A stretch of DNA of 64,000 bases from Fontimonas thermophila. GTDB taxonomy: Bacteria; Pseudomonadota; Gammaproteobacteria; Nevskiales; Nevskiaceae. A program made the position numbers and the translations under genes. Shown one piece after another: positions 52,767-62,201 of this stretch; the first letter of the stretch is position 1, and every line of letters starts with the position of its first letter. The stretch spans positions 62,001 through 126,000 of the forward strand of contig NZ_FOOC01000008.1 in the NCBI RefSeq assembly GCF_900113085.1. Direction: 5' to 3'. The notes beneath the pieces are model-generated. The model ran no database searches. It had not been told where the DNA came from and was given only the letters and a program-made list of their open reading frames with translations.

Positions 52767-54894
52767 TGAACGAAGTCCCCTCCTTGGCCATCTTCACGAG
52801 AATTTTTGCGGGCTTGAAGCGCGGACCGTACTTCTTTTCCAGCTCCTTGCAGCGCTTGACGAAGCGGGCCACGCCATAGGCATTGATGAACTGCAGCGCG
52901 CCGCCGTGGAATGGCGCAAAGCCCCAGCCGAAGATCGAGCCGATGTTGGTGTCGGCGACGGTCTCGACGACGCCCTCCTCGTAGCATTTCGCGGCCTCGT
53001 TGGCCTGCGCGAACATCAATCGGTCGATGAGCTCTTGCTGCGGCAGCGGTTCGCGCAGCGGGAAGACCTGGGTGAGACCTTCCCACAGGTGTTTCTGCCC
53101 GTTCTGCGGATAGTCGTAAAAGCCCTTGCCGGCCTTCTTGCCCGGCCGATTGAGCTCCTTGACCATTTTCTCGATCACTGCCGCGCCGGGATGCTCCGGT
53201 GCCGTCTTGCCTTCGGCGGCGAAGTCCTTGCGCGTCTGCTCGATGATGTGCATGGACAGTGACAGCGACACTTCGTCCTGGACCGCCAGCGGGCCGACCG
53301 GCATGCCGGCCTGCAGGCCGGCGGCCTCGATCGCGCGCGGATGCTGGCCTTCCGCGAGCAGCGTCATGCCTTCCATCGGATAGGTCGCAAAGCAGCGCGA
53401 GGTATAAAAGCCGCGCGCATCGTTGACGACGATCGGCGTTTTCTTGATCTGCTGTACGAAGTCGAAGCTGCGTGCCAGCGTCTCCGGCGAGGTCTTTTTG
53501 CCCTTGATGATCTCCACGAGCGGCATCTTGTCCACCGGCGAGAAAAAGTGCAGACCGATGAAGTTTTCCGGCCGCTCGCTGGCTTCGGCCAGGCTGGTGA
53601 TCGGCAGTGTCGAGGTGTTCGATGCGAAGATCGCCGTCTTTGCGAGTACCGCCTCGGCCTTTTTCGTTACGTCGGCCTTGATCGCACGATCCTCGAACAC
53701 GGCCTCGACGACCAGGTCGCAGCCTTTCAGATCGGCGTAATCGGTGGTCGGCTTGATGCGCGCGAGAAAGGCTTCCTTGCCCTGCGGTGTCTCGCGGCCT
53801 TTCTTGATCGCCTTGTCGAGCAGACCGGCGGAATAGGCCTTGCCTTTCTCGGCGTTTTCTTGCGTGGTATCGAGCAGCACGACTTCGATGCCGGCCTTGG
53901 CCGAGACATAGGCGATACCGGCGCCCATCATGCCGGCACCGAGAATACCGAGCTTCTTGACCGTGGATTTTTCGAAGCCTTGTGGTCGCGAGCCGCCTTT
54001 GTTGATGCCGTTGAGCTGGAACCACAGCGTGCCGATCATGTTTTTCGACACCTGCGACACCACGCAGTTGGCGAAGTAGCGCGACTCCACCGTGCAGCCG
54101 GTGTCGAAGTCGGTGATGCCGCCTTCGAACACGCAGGACATGATGTTGATCAGCGCGGGATAGTTGCCATAGGCCTTGGCGTTGGCCATCGCAGGGGCGA
54201 TCGCCCATAGCTGCGCGTTGGCCGGGGAGCGTGAATCACCACCGGGCCATTTGAATTTCTTGTCGTCCCAGGGCTGTACCGGGCGAGGGTTGGCCAGGCA
54301 CCAGGCCTTGGCTTTGGCCAGCAGCTCGTCGCGGTCTTTTGCGAGTTCATGCAGGATGCCCTGCTGTTTGGCCTGATCGGGCCGGAGTTCCTTGCCCTCC
54401 AGCATCAGCGGCAGCGATGCCTGGATACCGATCAGCCGTGGCAGCCGCTGCGTGCCGCCGCCGCCGGGCAGCAGGCCGAGCTTGACCTCGGGCAGGCCGA
54501 ACTTGGCTTTGGGATCGTCGATTGCGATGCGGTAATGACAGGCGAGCGCCAGCTCCAGGCCGCCGCCCAGGGCAGTGCCGTTGAGTGCGGCGACGACCGG
54601 CCGCCCGCAGCATTCGAGGCGGCGCAGAAACGCCTTGTAAGCCTGCGCGAGCTCGAAGGCCTGCGCCGGATCGGTGATCGCATAGACCTTGTCGATGTCG
54701 GCGCCGGCGAGAAATTCCTTCTTGCCGGAGGTGATGATCACCCCTTTGATCGATGGGTCGTTCTCGATGGTCGAGATCGCCTGCGCAAACGGCTGGGTCA
54801 GCTCGTCGTTGAGCACGTTCATCGAACGGCCCGGCATGTCCAAGATCAGCGTGACGATGCCGTCGGCGTCCCGGTGGAATTGCACTGCGGTCAT
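52759..54894 (-). CDS. fadJ: 3-hydroxyacyl-CoA dehydrogenase / enoyl-CoA hydratase (FadJ type)
   Basis: A 711-residue multifunctional beta-oxidation enzyme. The hydratase half has GTALGGGLELALACHYRI and PEVKLGLLPGGGGTQRLPRL near residue 105-145. The dehydrogenase half has the NAD fold LGAGMMGAGIAYVSAKAGI near residue 315, FIGLHFFSPVDKMPLVEII and the catalytic histidine in that motif. The start at 54894 (MTAVQFHRDADG) is taken because the upstream in-frame extension is low-complexity. It lies between a thiolase and an acyl-CoA dehydrogenase gene. fadB is possible as a name; FadJ/FadN-like order fits better. Confidence 0.9.
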   Translation of the reverse strand: MTAVQFHRDADGIVTLILDMPGRSMNVLNDELTQPFAQAISTIENDPSIKGVIITSGKKEFLAGADIDKVYAITDPAQAFELAQAYKAFLRRLECCGRPVVAALNGTALGGGLELALACHYRIAIDDPKAKFGLPEVKLGLLPGGGGTQRLPRLIGIQASLPLMLEGKELRPDQAKQQGILHELAKDRDELLAKAKAWCLANPRPVQPWDDKKFKWPGGDSRSPANAQLWAIAPAMANAKAYGNYPALINIMSCVFEGGITDFDTGCTVESRYFANCVVSQVSKNMIGTLWFQLNGINKGGSRPQGFEKSTVKKLGILGAGMMGAGIAYVSAKAGIEVVLLDTTQENAEKGKAYSAGLLDKAIKKGRETPQGKEAFLARIKPTTDYADLKGCDLVVEAVFEDRAIKADVTKKAEAVLAKTAIFASNTSTLPITSLAEASERPENFIGLHFFSPVDKMPLVEIIKGKKTSPETLARSFDFVQQIKKTPIVVNDARGFYTSRCFATYPMEGMTLLAEGQHPRAIEAAGLQAGMPVGPLAVQDEVSLSLSMHIIEQTRKDFAAEGKTAPEHPGAAVIEKMVKELNRPGKKAGKGFYDYPQNGQKHLWEGLTQVFPLREPLPQQELIDRLMFAQANEAAKCYEEGVVETVADTNIGSIFGWGFAPFHGGALQFINAYGVARFVKRCKELEKKYGPRFKPAKILVKMAKEGTSFNA

Positions 54895-54986
54895 GGTGAA
54901 ACCTCGTGAGTGATGATGCGGGGTGCGGGCGGATGGCGGCGACCCGACAAGGCTTGCGCGCCGTCCGGCGCTCACGTCCGTGTTCG

Positions 54987-56192
54987 TCAGACGCGTTCGA
55001 TGATGGTGGCGATGCCCATGCCGGCACCGACGCACAGCGTGGCGAGTCCGACCTGTTTGTCCTGGCGCTCCAGCTCGTCGAGCAGCGTGCCCAGAATCAT
55101 CGCACCGGTAGCGCCGAGCGGATGGCCCAGCGCGATCGCGCCGCCGTTGACATTGACGCGCTCCATGTCGATGTCGAGATCGCGCACGGCGCGCATGACC
55201 ACCGCGGCGAAGGCTTCGTTGATCTCGAACAAGTCGATGTCCTTCACGCTCATGCCGGCTTTCTTCAGCGCCTTGCGCGAGGCGGGCGCGATGCCGGTGA
55301 GCATGATCGTCGGCTCCGAGCCGATCACCGCGGTCGCGCGGATACGCGCGCGCGGCTTCATGCCGAGCTTGCGGCCGATTTTCTTGCTGCCAACCAGCAC
55401 CGCGGCGGCGCCATCGACGATTCCGGAGCTGTTGCCGGCATGATGCACGTGGTTGATGCGTTCCAGTGTCGTGTACTTGCGCAGCACCGTCGCATCGAAA
55501 CCCATCTGACCCATCTGCTCGAACGAGGGTTTGAGCTGGGCCAGGCCCTCCATCGTCGTGTCGGGGCGGATGTACTCATCGTGATCGAGGATGGTCAGGC
55601 CGTTGAGATCCTTGACCGGCACCAGCGATTTGGCGAAGCGGCCTTCGGCCCGCGCGCGGGTCGCGCGCTGCTGGGAGCGCAGGGCGTAGGCGTCCACGTC
55701 GGTGCGCGAGAAGCCCTCGAGCGTCGCGATCGTATCGGCGCCGATGCCCTGCGGCGCGAAGCCGGTCAGGTGGTTGATGCGCGGATCCATCATCCATGCG
55801 CCGCCGTCGGAACCCATCGGCCAGCGCGACATGCTCTCGACGCCGCCGGCGACGACGAGGTCCTCGAAGCCGGACATCACCTTCATCGCTGCGAGGTTCA
55901 CCGACTCCAGTCCCGACGCGCAGAAGCGCGACTGCGTCACGCCGGCGACGCTCTGCGCCCAGTTCGCGGCCAGCACGGCCGTGCGCGCGATGTCCGCGCC
56001 CTGCTCGCCGACCGGCGTCACGCAGCCGAGGACCACGTCGTCCACATAAGACGTATCCAAACCATTGCGCGCCTCGAGCGCCTTGAGGCAGGTGACGACC
56101 AACTGCACCGGGGTGACCTGATGCAGGCTGCCGTCCTTCTTGCCCTTGCCGCGCGGCGTGCGCACGGCGTCGTAGATGAATGCTTCGGCCAT
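54987..56192 (-). CDS. fadI: Acetyl-CoA C-acyltransferase (thiolase)
   Basis: A 401-residue thiolase that releases acetyl-CoA in beta-oxidation. The acyl-binding cysteine lies in [13 protein letters not shown] near residue 90; [18 protein letters not shown] has the catalytic His and [17 protein letters not shown] the second Cys. The start at 56192 ([19 protein letters not shown]) is the typical one; a longer frame runs into the operator region. First gene of a leftward operon under probable TetR control. Confidence 0.9.
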   Translation of the reverse strand: MAEAFIYDAVRTPRGKGKKDGSLHQVTPVQLVVTCLKALEARNGLDTSYVDDVVLGCVTPVGEQGADIARTAVLAANWAQSVAGVTQSRFCASGLESVNLAAMKVMSGFEDLVVAGGVESMSRWPMGSDGGAWMMDPRINHLTGFAPQGIGADTIATLEGFSRTDVDAYALRSQQRATRARAEGRFAKSLVPVKDLNGLTILDHDEYIRPDTTMEGLAQLKPSFEQMGQMGFDATVLRKYTTLERINHVHHAGNSSGIVDGAAAVLVGSKKIGRKLGMKPRARIRATAVIGSEPTIMLTGIAPASRKALKKAGMSVKDIDLFEINEAFAAVVMRAVRDLDIDMERVNVNGGAIALGHPLGATGAMILGTLLDELERQDKQVGLATLCVGAGMGIATIIERV

Positions 56193-56243
56193 GGAGCTCT
56201 CGTTGGATGAAAGGATTACGGTGCGTCCACGCTTGCGGCGGTA

Positions 56244-56259
56244 GGTAATTTGAATTACC
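56244..56259. promoter_or_regulatory. Operator-like palindrome of the fad operon
   Basis: GGTAATT-TG-AATTACC is a perfect 7+2+7 inverted repeat about 52 bases before the thiolase start. The size suits a TetR-family dimer, and the divergent gene encodes such a protein. The half-site ATTACC recurs at 56410-56415. Confidence 0.55.
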
Positions 56260-56400
56260 CATAGCTTCGGCGGGGAACGGAAAGCCACGGACAAACCCGA
56301 AGGCGTGCCCGCGGTAATCTCCGCTCCGCAGCTTAATTGAGCGCAGAAGAACCGGTCAACGTGGCCGGCACGTGCCGGTAGCCCGTCGCCGGGCGTTCAA

Positions 56401-56415
56401 GTAACGATCATTACC
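56401..56415. promoter_or_regulatory. Second operator-like site ahead of the TetR gene
   Basis: GTAA-CGATCA-TTAC (56401-56414), a near-palindrome, with the ATTACC half-site also found in the palindrome at 56244-56259. It lies ~18 bases before the TetR ATG, so it may be an autoregulatory site. Confidence 0.4.
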
Positions 56416-56432
56416 ATTGCACGGAGACCCAT

Positions 56433-57056
56433 ATGCGCCGCACGCCCGATGCTGCCGTTGCCGACCCTTCACAGCTCGACCCCGACACGCGGGCGCGCAT
56501 CGAGCGCGCGGTGCTCGAAATTTTTGCCGAGCGGGAGTTCCATCGCGTCGGTCTGATCGAAATCGCGCGCGCCGCCAACGTCTCGTTGCAGACGATCTAC
56601 AAGTACTACGGCAGCAAGGAAGCGCTGCTGTTTTCGAGTCTCGACACCTGGCTCGGCCGGCTCGCCGAACGCATGATCGATCATCTGCAAGGCATCGAAG
56701 ACGACAAGGAGCGGCTGCGCAAGGTGTTCTGGGTTGCCCTCGATTTCGTCGAGAAGAACCCGCGGATCGTGCAGTTGATGATGAGCTCGGTCTATATCAA
56801 TACCTGGCGCAAGCAGGGCCAATACGAGCATCGCGAGCTGTTCGGCACGTTCATGCGCGTGCTCGGCGAGGGTCGGGCCAAAGGTGTGCTGACCGATGCC
56901 GTCGATGAAAAAATCCTGCTCGACTATATCTTCGGCGTGCTGTTCCGGCTCGCGCAAACCTATGTCCAGCGCGGCATGAAACATTCGCTGACCCAGCAAG
57001 CCAACGTGCTCTTCGAAATGCTGTGGCGCGCGATTGCCAAATCGCCGGCCGGCTGA
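56433..57056 (+). CDS. TetR/AcrR family regulator of fatty-acid degradation (inferred)
   Basis: A 207-residue repressor. The N-terminal HTH (about residues 28-66) reads FHRVGLIEIARAANVSLQTI followed by YKYYGSKEALL, the typical TetR recognition helix. The C-terminal ligand domain includes EKNPRIVQLMMSSVYINTWR. It is divergent from the fadI-fadJ-acyl-CoA dehydrogenase operon, so it likely senses acyl-CoA or a fatty acid; the ligand is inferred from context. Convergent with the LysE gene. Confidence 0.88.
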   Translation: MRRTPDAAVADPSQLDPDTRARIERAVLEIFAEREFHRVGLIEIARAANVSLQTIYKYYGSKEALLFSSLDTWLGRLAERMIDHLQGIEDDKERLRKVFWVALDFVEKNPRIVQLMMSSVYINTWRKQGQYEHRELFGTFMRVLGEGRAKGVLTDAVDEKILLDYIFGVLFRLAQTYVQRGMKHSLTQQANVLFEMLWRAIAKSPAG

Positions 57057-57096
57057 ACAGCGTGCTCCGGCACCGGGCCTTGATGCGCGGGTGCGC

Positions 57097-57741
57097 TCAT
57101 CCGCCGAGCGTGTCGGCGATCACGGCGAGGCCCAGCGCGATCAGGATCAGCCCCATCGCGCGGTCGATGCGCTGGGCATGGCGCTGCAGAGCCTGCTGCA
57201 GGCGCCGGTGCGAGAGCATCACGGCGACTGCCGCAAACCATGCGAACGTCGATAGCGGCAGCCAGATGGCGAGCGCGACCATCATCGGTAGAGAAACCGG
57301 AGCGGAGACGATGCTGGTGAACAGCGCGACGAAAAACAGCGTCGCCTTGGGGTTGAGCACGTTGGTCGCAAGGCCGAGGGCGTAGTGCCGCCGCCAGTTG
57401 CCATGGGTGATGCCCGCCGCAGCGGTTTCACCGTCCGGGTCGTGCGACCGCGCGCGCAGTGAGGTGGATCCCATCCACAGCAGAAAAGCGGCGCCGATCA
57501 GCGCGATCGCATCCAGGCTCCACGGCAGCCGGTGCGTCAGCCAGCGCAGGCCGAACAGGCCGTAGCCGACGTGCAGCACGATGCCGCTGCCGATACCGGC
57601 TGCGGTCCAGATGCCCGCTGCGCGCCCCTGGGTCAAGGCCTGGCGCGTGACCACCGCAAAGTCCGGACCGGGCGAGACGACGCCCAAGGCATGGGCCGCG
57701 GCCACGGCGCCGAACAGCGCCCAGCCCGTTTCAAACGTCAT
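57097..57741 (-). CDS. LysE/RhtB family exporter
   Basis: A 214-residue inner-membrane protein with about six hydrophobic segments. The family signature VSPGPDFAVVTRQALTQGR is near the N-terminus and NPKATLFFVALFTSIV in the middle. Members export amino acids such as threonine or homoserine lactones; the substrate is unknown here. It overlaps the GNAT gene by 11 bases. The ATG at 57741 starts a normal first helix. Confidence 0.9.
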   Translation of the reverse strand: MTFETGWALFGAVAAAHALGVVSPGPDFAVVTRQALTQGRAAGIWTAAGIGSGIVLHVGYGLFGLRWLTHRLPWSLDAIALIGAAFLLWMGSTSLRARSHDPDGETAAAGITHGNWRRHYALGLATNVLNPKATLFFVALFTSIVSAPVSLPMMVALAIWLPLSTFAWFAAVAVMLSHRRLQQALQRHAQRIDRAMGLILIALGLAVIADTLGG

Positions 57742-58291
57742 CGCTGCGGTCCCATCCGGGCCAGGGGCCCTCGGGCTGCGCCGGCAAATGGACGATGCGC
57801 GTTTCCTCGTGATAGCGGCGCATGCCGCGGGCCTCGTAGTTTGCGAGCGCATGCGGACCGTCGAGGGTGCAGGTGTGGACCCAGACCCGGCGTGCGCCCA
57901 TCGCCCAGGCGCGCTCGATGCCGACGCTGAGCAGGTGGCCGCCCAGGCCCTGGCCGAAAAATTCGCGCATCAGTCCGAAATAGGCGATCTCGACGTCGTC
58001 GCCGGCTTGTTTCTCCAGCTCGACGTAACCGGCCGGCGTGCCGCGCACGTACAGCACCCAGGTCTGGAGCGCGGGGCGATCGAGCCAGGCGAGCCAGCGC
58101 GCGTAAGACCAGTTGAGCCGGTCACGCCAGTACCAGTGGCCGCCGACGGCGGTGTAGAGAAAGCGGTTGAGCATGGGCAGCGGATGCTCGGCGCGCAGAA
58201 TCAGCGGCGCGGGTTCGGGCACGCGCGCTGGCCGCAGCCATGCCGGATCGCGCATCTCCAGATACCAGGTCGTGACCGGTGTTGCGTTCAT
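57731..58291 (-). CDS. GNAT family N-acetyltransferase
   Basis: A 186-residue acetyltransferase. The acetyl-CoA loop is EFFGQGLGGHLLSVGIERA around residue 111, preceded by the beta4 strand VEIAYFGL; HALANYEARGMRRYHEE is the C-terminal GNAT motif. The substrate is not evident. Its start overlaps the CHAD gene stop by four bases (ATGA). Confidence 0.87.
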   Translation of the reverse strand: MNATPVTTWYLEMRDPAWLRPARVPEPAPLILRAEHPLPMLNRFLYTAVGGHWYWRDRLNWSYARWLAWLDRPALQTWVLYVRGTPAGYVELEKQAGDDVEIAYFGLMREFFGQGLGGHLLSVGIERAWAMGARRVWVHTCTLDGPHALANYEARGMRRYHEETRIVHLPAQPEGPWPGWDRSDDV

Positions 58292-59121
58292 CGGCGTGGG
58301 GCATGTTCGGGTTCGAACAAGACTTCGCCAAGGCGGATCGCATCGCGCGCGAGCCTATCCATGCGCTGGCGCACGCGCTCTTGTGCGTGCTGCCTGAGCG
58401 CTGCCGGCAGCGTTTGCGGCGGGCAGCGTTCGAGGTGTTCGCCGAGCAGATGAAAGTCGTGATGCAGGCCGAGCATCTCGCCCAGGGATTTGAGTGCGGC
58501 AACGGGGGACAAGGCCTCTGGGATCACCGGCGCGACCAGCGCGCACTGATAGCCGTAATACTTGATCTGCTTGCGCCAGGCGTGCAGATCGTCGGCTGCG
58601 CGCGAGGCCGACGCGCGCCGCAGGCCACGCCGGCATTTGGCCTGACTGCAGGCCAGGCGCTTGCGTAGCTGCGCGATGTCCGCGGCCGGCGCCGCCTCGG
58701 CGAGATAGACCCGCGCCGCTGTGTACAAGGCACGGGCGGCATCGATATCGCGCGCATCGGACGATGGCGGATGCAGTCGCGCGAGCGCGCGTTCGAGCAT
58801 GCGGAATTCTGCGGCGGTGAGGTGGCGTCCGCGGCGCAGACGCAGCAGGGTTTGCCCTGCCACCTCGATGTCGCGCCGCGCCGCCAGATGCCTGGCGCCA
58901 TCGCGCAGCAGACCGTCGACGAGCCGATACCGCCGTTTGAGGCTGGGCTTGAGCAGGCGCAGCCATGCCCGCAGTTTCTTGCTGCTCTTGCGTGCATCGT
59001 GAATATCCTCGCGGCCGGGTGCTGCACATTCGAGCCGGGCGAGCGCCCGATCGAGCTCGGCCAGCGCAGCGGCCTGCAAGGCGCGATCGAGCAGCTGCCG
59101 CGGGTCGAGCGCGAAGGTCAC
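58288..59121 (-). CDS. CHAD domain protein
   Basis: A 277-residue helical, Arg/His-rich protein of the CHAD family, which binds polyphosphate through basic surfaces. IHDARKSSKKLRAWLRLLKP near residue 40 and LHAWRKQIKYYGYQ near residue 177 are the two conserved basic helices; LGEMLGLHHDFHLLGEHL is also typical. No CYTH (inorganic triphosphatase-like) domain is fused or adjacent, though these often occur together. Second of a four-gene leftward unit GST-CHAD-GNAT-LysE. Confidence 0.9.
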   Translation of the reverse strand: MTFALDPRQLLDRALQAAALAELDRALARLECAAPGREDIHDARKSSKKLRAWLRLLKPSLKRRYRLVDGLLRDGARHLAARRDIEVAGQTLLRLRRGRHLTAAEFRMLERALARLHPPSSDARDIDAARALYTAARVYLAEAAPAADIAQLRKRLACSQAKCRRGLRRASASRAADDLHAWRKQIKYYGYQCALVAPVIPEALSPVAALKSLGEMLGLHHDFHLLGEHLERCPPQTLPAALRQHAQERVRQRMDRLARDAIRLGEVLFEPEHAPRR

Positions 59122-59125
59122 GGCC

Positions 59126-59887
59126 TTACGCTCCGTAGGTCCGATTCAGGTAGTCGATGATCGTGCGGGATTCGAACATCGCGCTGGAGGTGTTCGGATC
59201 GATGAGGTAGGGCACCTGCACGCGTCCGGTGCGCGCCAGCAGCGCAGCGCGGTTGCGGCTGGTGTCCTTGGGCGCTTTGAACAAGCTGTCGCGGACTTGC
59301 GGCGGCCCCATGTCGGTCCAGCGTGCCTTGCCGGTGTTGCGCAGCACATAGGGTAGCTCCAGCTCGCAGAGCGTCTCGCGCACCAGGCGCGAGTAGGGGC
59401 TGGATTCGAAGCTGTAGAGCTCGAGCGGTTCACGCGGTTCACGCGATGGGCGTGCGCGCATGCCCGCGTGCGCGCGCACGCCGCTCGCCAGCATGCTGGC
59501 GGTGAGCGTCAGCACACGCCCCGGACCGTCCATTGCCCGGACCCGGCCTTCGTAGGTTTTTTCGAGGTAGCGGATGATGTCGGCCGATTCGTAGAGCCGT
59601 GCGCCGGTATTGGGGTCGTGCAGGAACGGGAACTGCAGCTTGCCGCCGAGCCGTTCGACCATTGGGCGAAAGCGTGTCCCGTTTTTCGGGCACGGCTGGA
59701 TCAGGGCATCGAGGTCGAGTTCGGTCAGCGCTTCGCGGACCAGCCGGCAATACGGGCAGCCTTCGAATTCGTACAACCGCAGAAGCTGATCGGGCTGCCG
59801 GCGGGCGGGCCGGAAGGCGGCCGTGCCGCGCCACAGCGCGGCCGTGCTGGCCAGCACCGAGCTGGCCACGTTCAACGAATGACGCAT
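59126..59887 (-). CDS. Tandem GST_N/glutaredoxin-like domain protein
   Basis: A 253-residue protein with an N-terminal hydrophobic stretch (possible membrane anchor or signal) and two thioredoxin-fold GST_N domains. Domain 1 (about 35-115) has the redox pair CPYC at 44-47, the cis-Pro strand QFPFLHDPNTG and YESADIIRYLEKTYEG. Domain 2 (about 154-252) has the same layout (QVPYLIDPNTSS, FESRTIIDYLNRTYGA) but SPYS at 163-166, so both cysteines are replaced. Related two-domain proteins exist in other bacteria and in plant plastids. Function unknown. An in-frame ATG 36 bases upstream is a possible start. Confidence 0.85.
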   Translation of the reverse strand: MRHSLNVASSVLASTAALWRGTAAFRPARRQPDQLLRLYEFEGCPYCRLVREALTELDLDALIQPCPKNGTRFRPMVERLGGKLQFPFLHDPNTGARLYESADIIRYLEKTYEGRVRAMDGPGRVLTLTASMLASGVRAHAGMRARPSREPREPLELYSFESSPYSRLVRETLCELELPYVLRNTGKARWTDMGPPQVRDSLFKAPKDTSRNRAALLARTGRVQVPYLIDPNTSSAMFESRTIIDYLNRTYGA

Positions 59888-60009
59888 CGATGATCCCCGG
59901 ATGAATGGCGACGCTGCGCGCATTATGCGCTGTGGCGTGCCGCGCTGTGGCGGCTGCCGTCGCGGACGGACCGGATGACCAAAGACTCGGTTGCCGGGCG
60001 TGGTGCGCG

Positions 60010-61572
60010 TCAGTGCCGGAAGTGGCGCACGCCGGTGAAGACCATCGCCATGCCGGCTTCGTCGGCGGCGGCGATGACCTCGGCATCGCGCAGCGAGCCG
60101 CCGGGCTGGATCACCGCCGTGATCCCGGCGGCGGCAGCGGCATCGATGCCGTCGCGGAACGGGAAGAAGGCGTCCGAGGCCATGACCGAACCCGACACCT
60201 CGAGCTTTTCGTCGGCCGCCTTGATCCCGGCGATCTTCGCGGAATAGACGCGGCTCATCTGGCCGGCGCCGATGCCGATCGTCATCTGGTTTTTCGCATA
60301 GACGATGGCGTTGGACTTGACGAACTTGGCGACCTGCCAGGCAAAGCGCAGGTCGCGCAACTCTGCCGGCGTGGGCGCGCGGCGGGTGACGACCCGCAGT
60401 CCGCCGTCGCCGATGTCCAGCGCATCGATGTCCTGTACCAGGAGGCCGCCGGCGACGCGCTTGAAATCCCAGGCTGTTGCGCGCTGCGCCGGGAATGCGC
60501 CGCATTCCAGCAGGCGCACGTTGTGCTTGGCGGCGACGGCGGCGCGCGCTGCCGCGCTGATCTGCGGCGCGACGATCACCTCGACGAACTGGCGCTCGAC
60601 GATCAGTTTGGCGGTATCGCCGTCGAGTTCGCGGTTGAAAGCGATGATGCCGCCGAAGGCCGAGGTCGGGTCGGTGCGGAAGGCGTCTTCGTAGGCTTCC
60701 CGGATCGTCGCGCGCACGGCCACGCCGCAGGGGTTGGCGTGCTTGACGATGACACAGGCCGGCGCAGTGAAGCTCTTGACGCATTCGAGCGCGGCATCGG
60801 CATCGGCGATGTTGTTGTAGGACAGTTCCTTGCCTTGCAGCTGGCGCGCCGCGGCAATGGTGCCGGATTCCGGCTGGCGTTCGACATAGAACGCCGCGCG
60901 CTGGTGCGGGTTTTCGCCGTAGCGCAGATCCTGCCGCTTGTCGAACTGCAGGCCAAGCACGCCCGGAAACGGCGTGCGTGTGCCATCGTCCTGCAGACTG
61001 GACAGGTAGGCGCTCACGGCGGCGTCGTAACGCGCGGTCAGCGCAAAGGCCTTGAGCGCGAGACGCTCGCGCGTGTGGCGCTTGATGCCGCCGGCATCGA
61101 TCTCGGCGAGCACCTGGGCATAGTCCGCAGGATCGGTCAGCACCGTGACCCAGGCATGGTTTTTCGCTGCGGCGCGCAGCATCGCCGGGCCGCCGATGTC
61201 GATATTCTCGATCGCCTCCGCCCGCGTGCAATCCGGCTTGGCGACGGTGGCTTCGAACGGATAGAGGTTGACGACGAGCAGGTCGATCGGGGCAATGCCG
61301 TGCGCTTGCATCACCGGTGCGTCGATGTCGCGGCGACCGAGCAGGCCGCCGTGGATCTTCGGATGCAGCGTCTTGACGCGGCCGTCCATGATCTCCGGAA
61401 AGCCGGTGTGCTGGCTGACTTCAGCCGCCGGCAGACCGGCATCGCGCAGCAGCTTGTAGGTGCCGCCGGTGGAGAGCAGCGCGACGCCACGTTCGACCAA
61501 CGCGCGTGCGAAATCGACGATGCCGGATTTGTCGGAGACGGACAGCAGCGCGCGGCGGACGGGCGTCTTCAT
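60010..61572 (-). CDS. purH: Bifunctional AICAR transformylase / IMP cyclohydrolase
   Basis: A 520-residue enzyme for the last two steps of IMP synthesis. The cyclohydrolase domain (about 1-195) has [43 protein letters not shown]. The transformylase domain has the catalytic [10 protein letters not shown] and [10 protein letters not shown], ending [11 protein letters not shown] as usual. ATG 61572 ([11 protein letters not shown]) is preferred; a TTG at 61584 is in frame. It follows fis, a common gammaproteobacterial order. Confidence 0.97.
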   Translation of the reverse strand: MKTPVRRALLSVSDKSGIVDFARALVERGVALLSTGGTYKLLRDAGLPAAEVSQHTGFPEIMDGRVKTLHPKIHGGLLGRRDIDAPVMQAHGIAPIDLLVVNLYPFEATVAKPDCTRAEAIENIDIGGPAMLRAAAKNHAWVTVLTDPADYAQVLAEIDAGGIKRHTRERLALKAFALTARYDAAVSAYLSSLQDDGTRTPFPGVLGLQFDKRQDLRYGENPHQRAAFYVERQPESGTIAAARQLQGKELSYNNIADADAALECVKSFTAPACVIVKHANPCGVAVRATIREAYEDAFRTDPTSAFGGIIAFNRELDGDTAKLIVERQFVEVIVAPQISAAARAAVAAKHNVRLLECGAFPAQRATAWDFKRVAGGLLVQDIDALDIGDGGLRVVTRRAPTPAELRDLRFAWQVAKFVKSNAIVYAKNQMTIGIGAGQMSRVYSAKIAGIKAADEKLEVSGSVMASDAFFPFRDGIDAAAAAGITAVIQPGGSLRDAEVIAAADEAGMAMVFTGVRHFRH

Positions 61573-61621
61573 GCGGATGTACAAATCGGTGACGATGGAA
61601 GTGACGCCGCGTCGCGGATCC

Positions 61622-61891
61622 TCACGGTTTGAGGGCGTCGGCGTTGATTTTGTGCTGCTTGAGTTTCTTGCGCAGGGTGGCGCGGTTCAAGCCGAGCATC
61701 TCGGCGGCGCGGGACTGGTTGCCGTGGCAATAGCGCAGGGTGGCGCGCAGCAGCGGCGGCTCGACCTGCTCGAGGAACAGGTCGTAGAGATTCTTGGGCG
61801 CATGGCCGTTGAGCGTGCGGAAAAAGTCGTCCAGTGATTCCTGTACCGAGTGACCGAGCGGTTTGATGTCGGATGGGCGAAGGGCAGCCAT
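61622..61891 (-). CDS. fis: DNA-binding protein Fis
   Basis: An 89-residue nucleoid protein. The C-terminal HTH is [20 protein letters not shown] with KQHKINAD; the middle helix has [15 protein letters not shown], nearly identical to other Fis proteins. The start at 61891 ([12 protein letters not shown]) has GAGGAAC upstream; a longer frame adds cysteine-rich non-native residues. fis lies between prmA and purH; dusB, normally next to fis, is absent here. Confidence 0.95.
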   Translation of the reverse strand: MAALRPSDIKPLGHSVQESLDDFFRTLNGHAPKNLYDLFLEQVEPPLLRATLRYCHGNQSRAAEMLGLNRATLRKKLKQHKINADALKP

Positions 61892-62201
61892 CTTTCTGTT
61901 CCTCGATGTGCGGCGCTGCTCGCGCTTGCTCTGGCACCGTTCGCAAATCCAGCAGCAGAACAGACTGCCGAATCGCGAAAGGGCGGCAATCATACTCTCG
62001 CCCACGGCGGCGTGAAAGCACCATTCGCACGGGTGGTATCACGACTTGCCGACGTCGATCGTGCCGCCGCGGCGGATCCGTAAGTTTCTGCGGAGTTACT
62101 TGCGGATGGACATGCAAGTGCGGATACGGCAAAGCCGAATGCCGGTGTGCAAGCTGTGTCGCACAGCGCTTGATGAAAAAAAGGATCAGCGTGAGAACGG
62201 A
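61892..62201. other. Intergenic region between prmA and fis
   Basis: These 310 bases lack a gene. They should carry the fis promoter on the minus strand; TATGAT at 61989-61994 with TTTCAC 17 bases upstream (62012-62017) is a modest candidate. A 9-base direct repeat GGATCAGCG occurs at 62183-62191 and 62199-62207, the second copy inside the prmA stop region. No strong terminator for prmA is visible. Confidence 0.4.

Noticed and set aside
52373-54208. Minus-strand frame of 611 codons inside fadJ in another frame
   Set aside because: Same strand but shifted frame, low-complexity Arg/Gly-rich; the FadJ-type frame contains all enzyme motifs.
59905-61632. Plus-strand frame of 575 codons opposite purH
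   Set aside because: Shadow of purH; the real enzyme reads on the minus strand.
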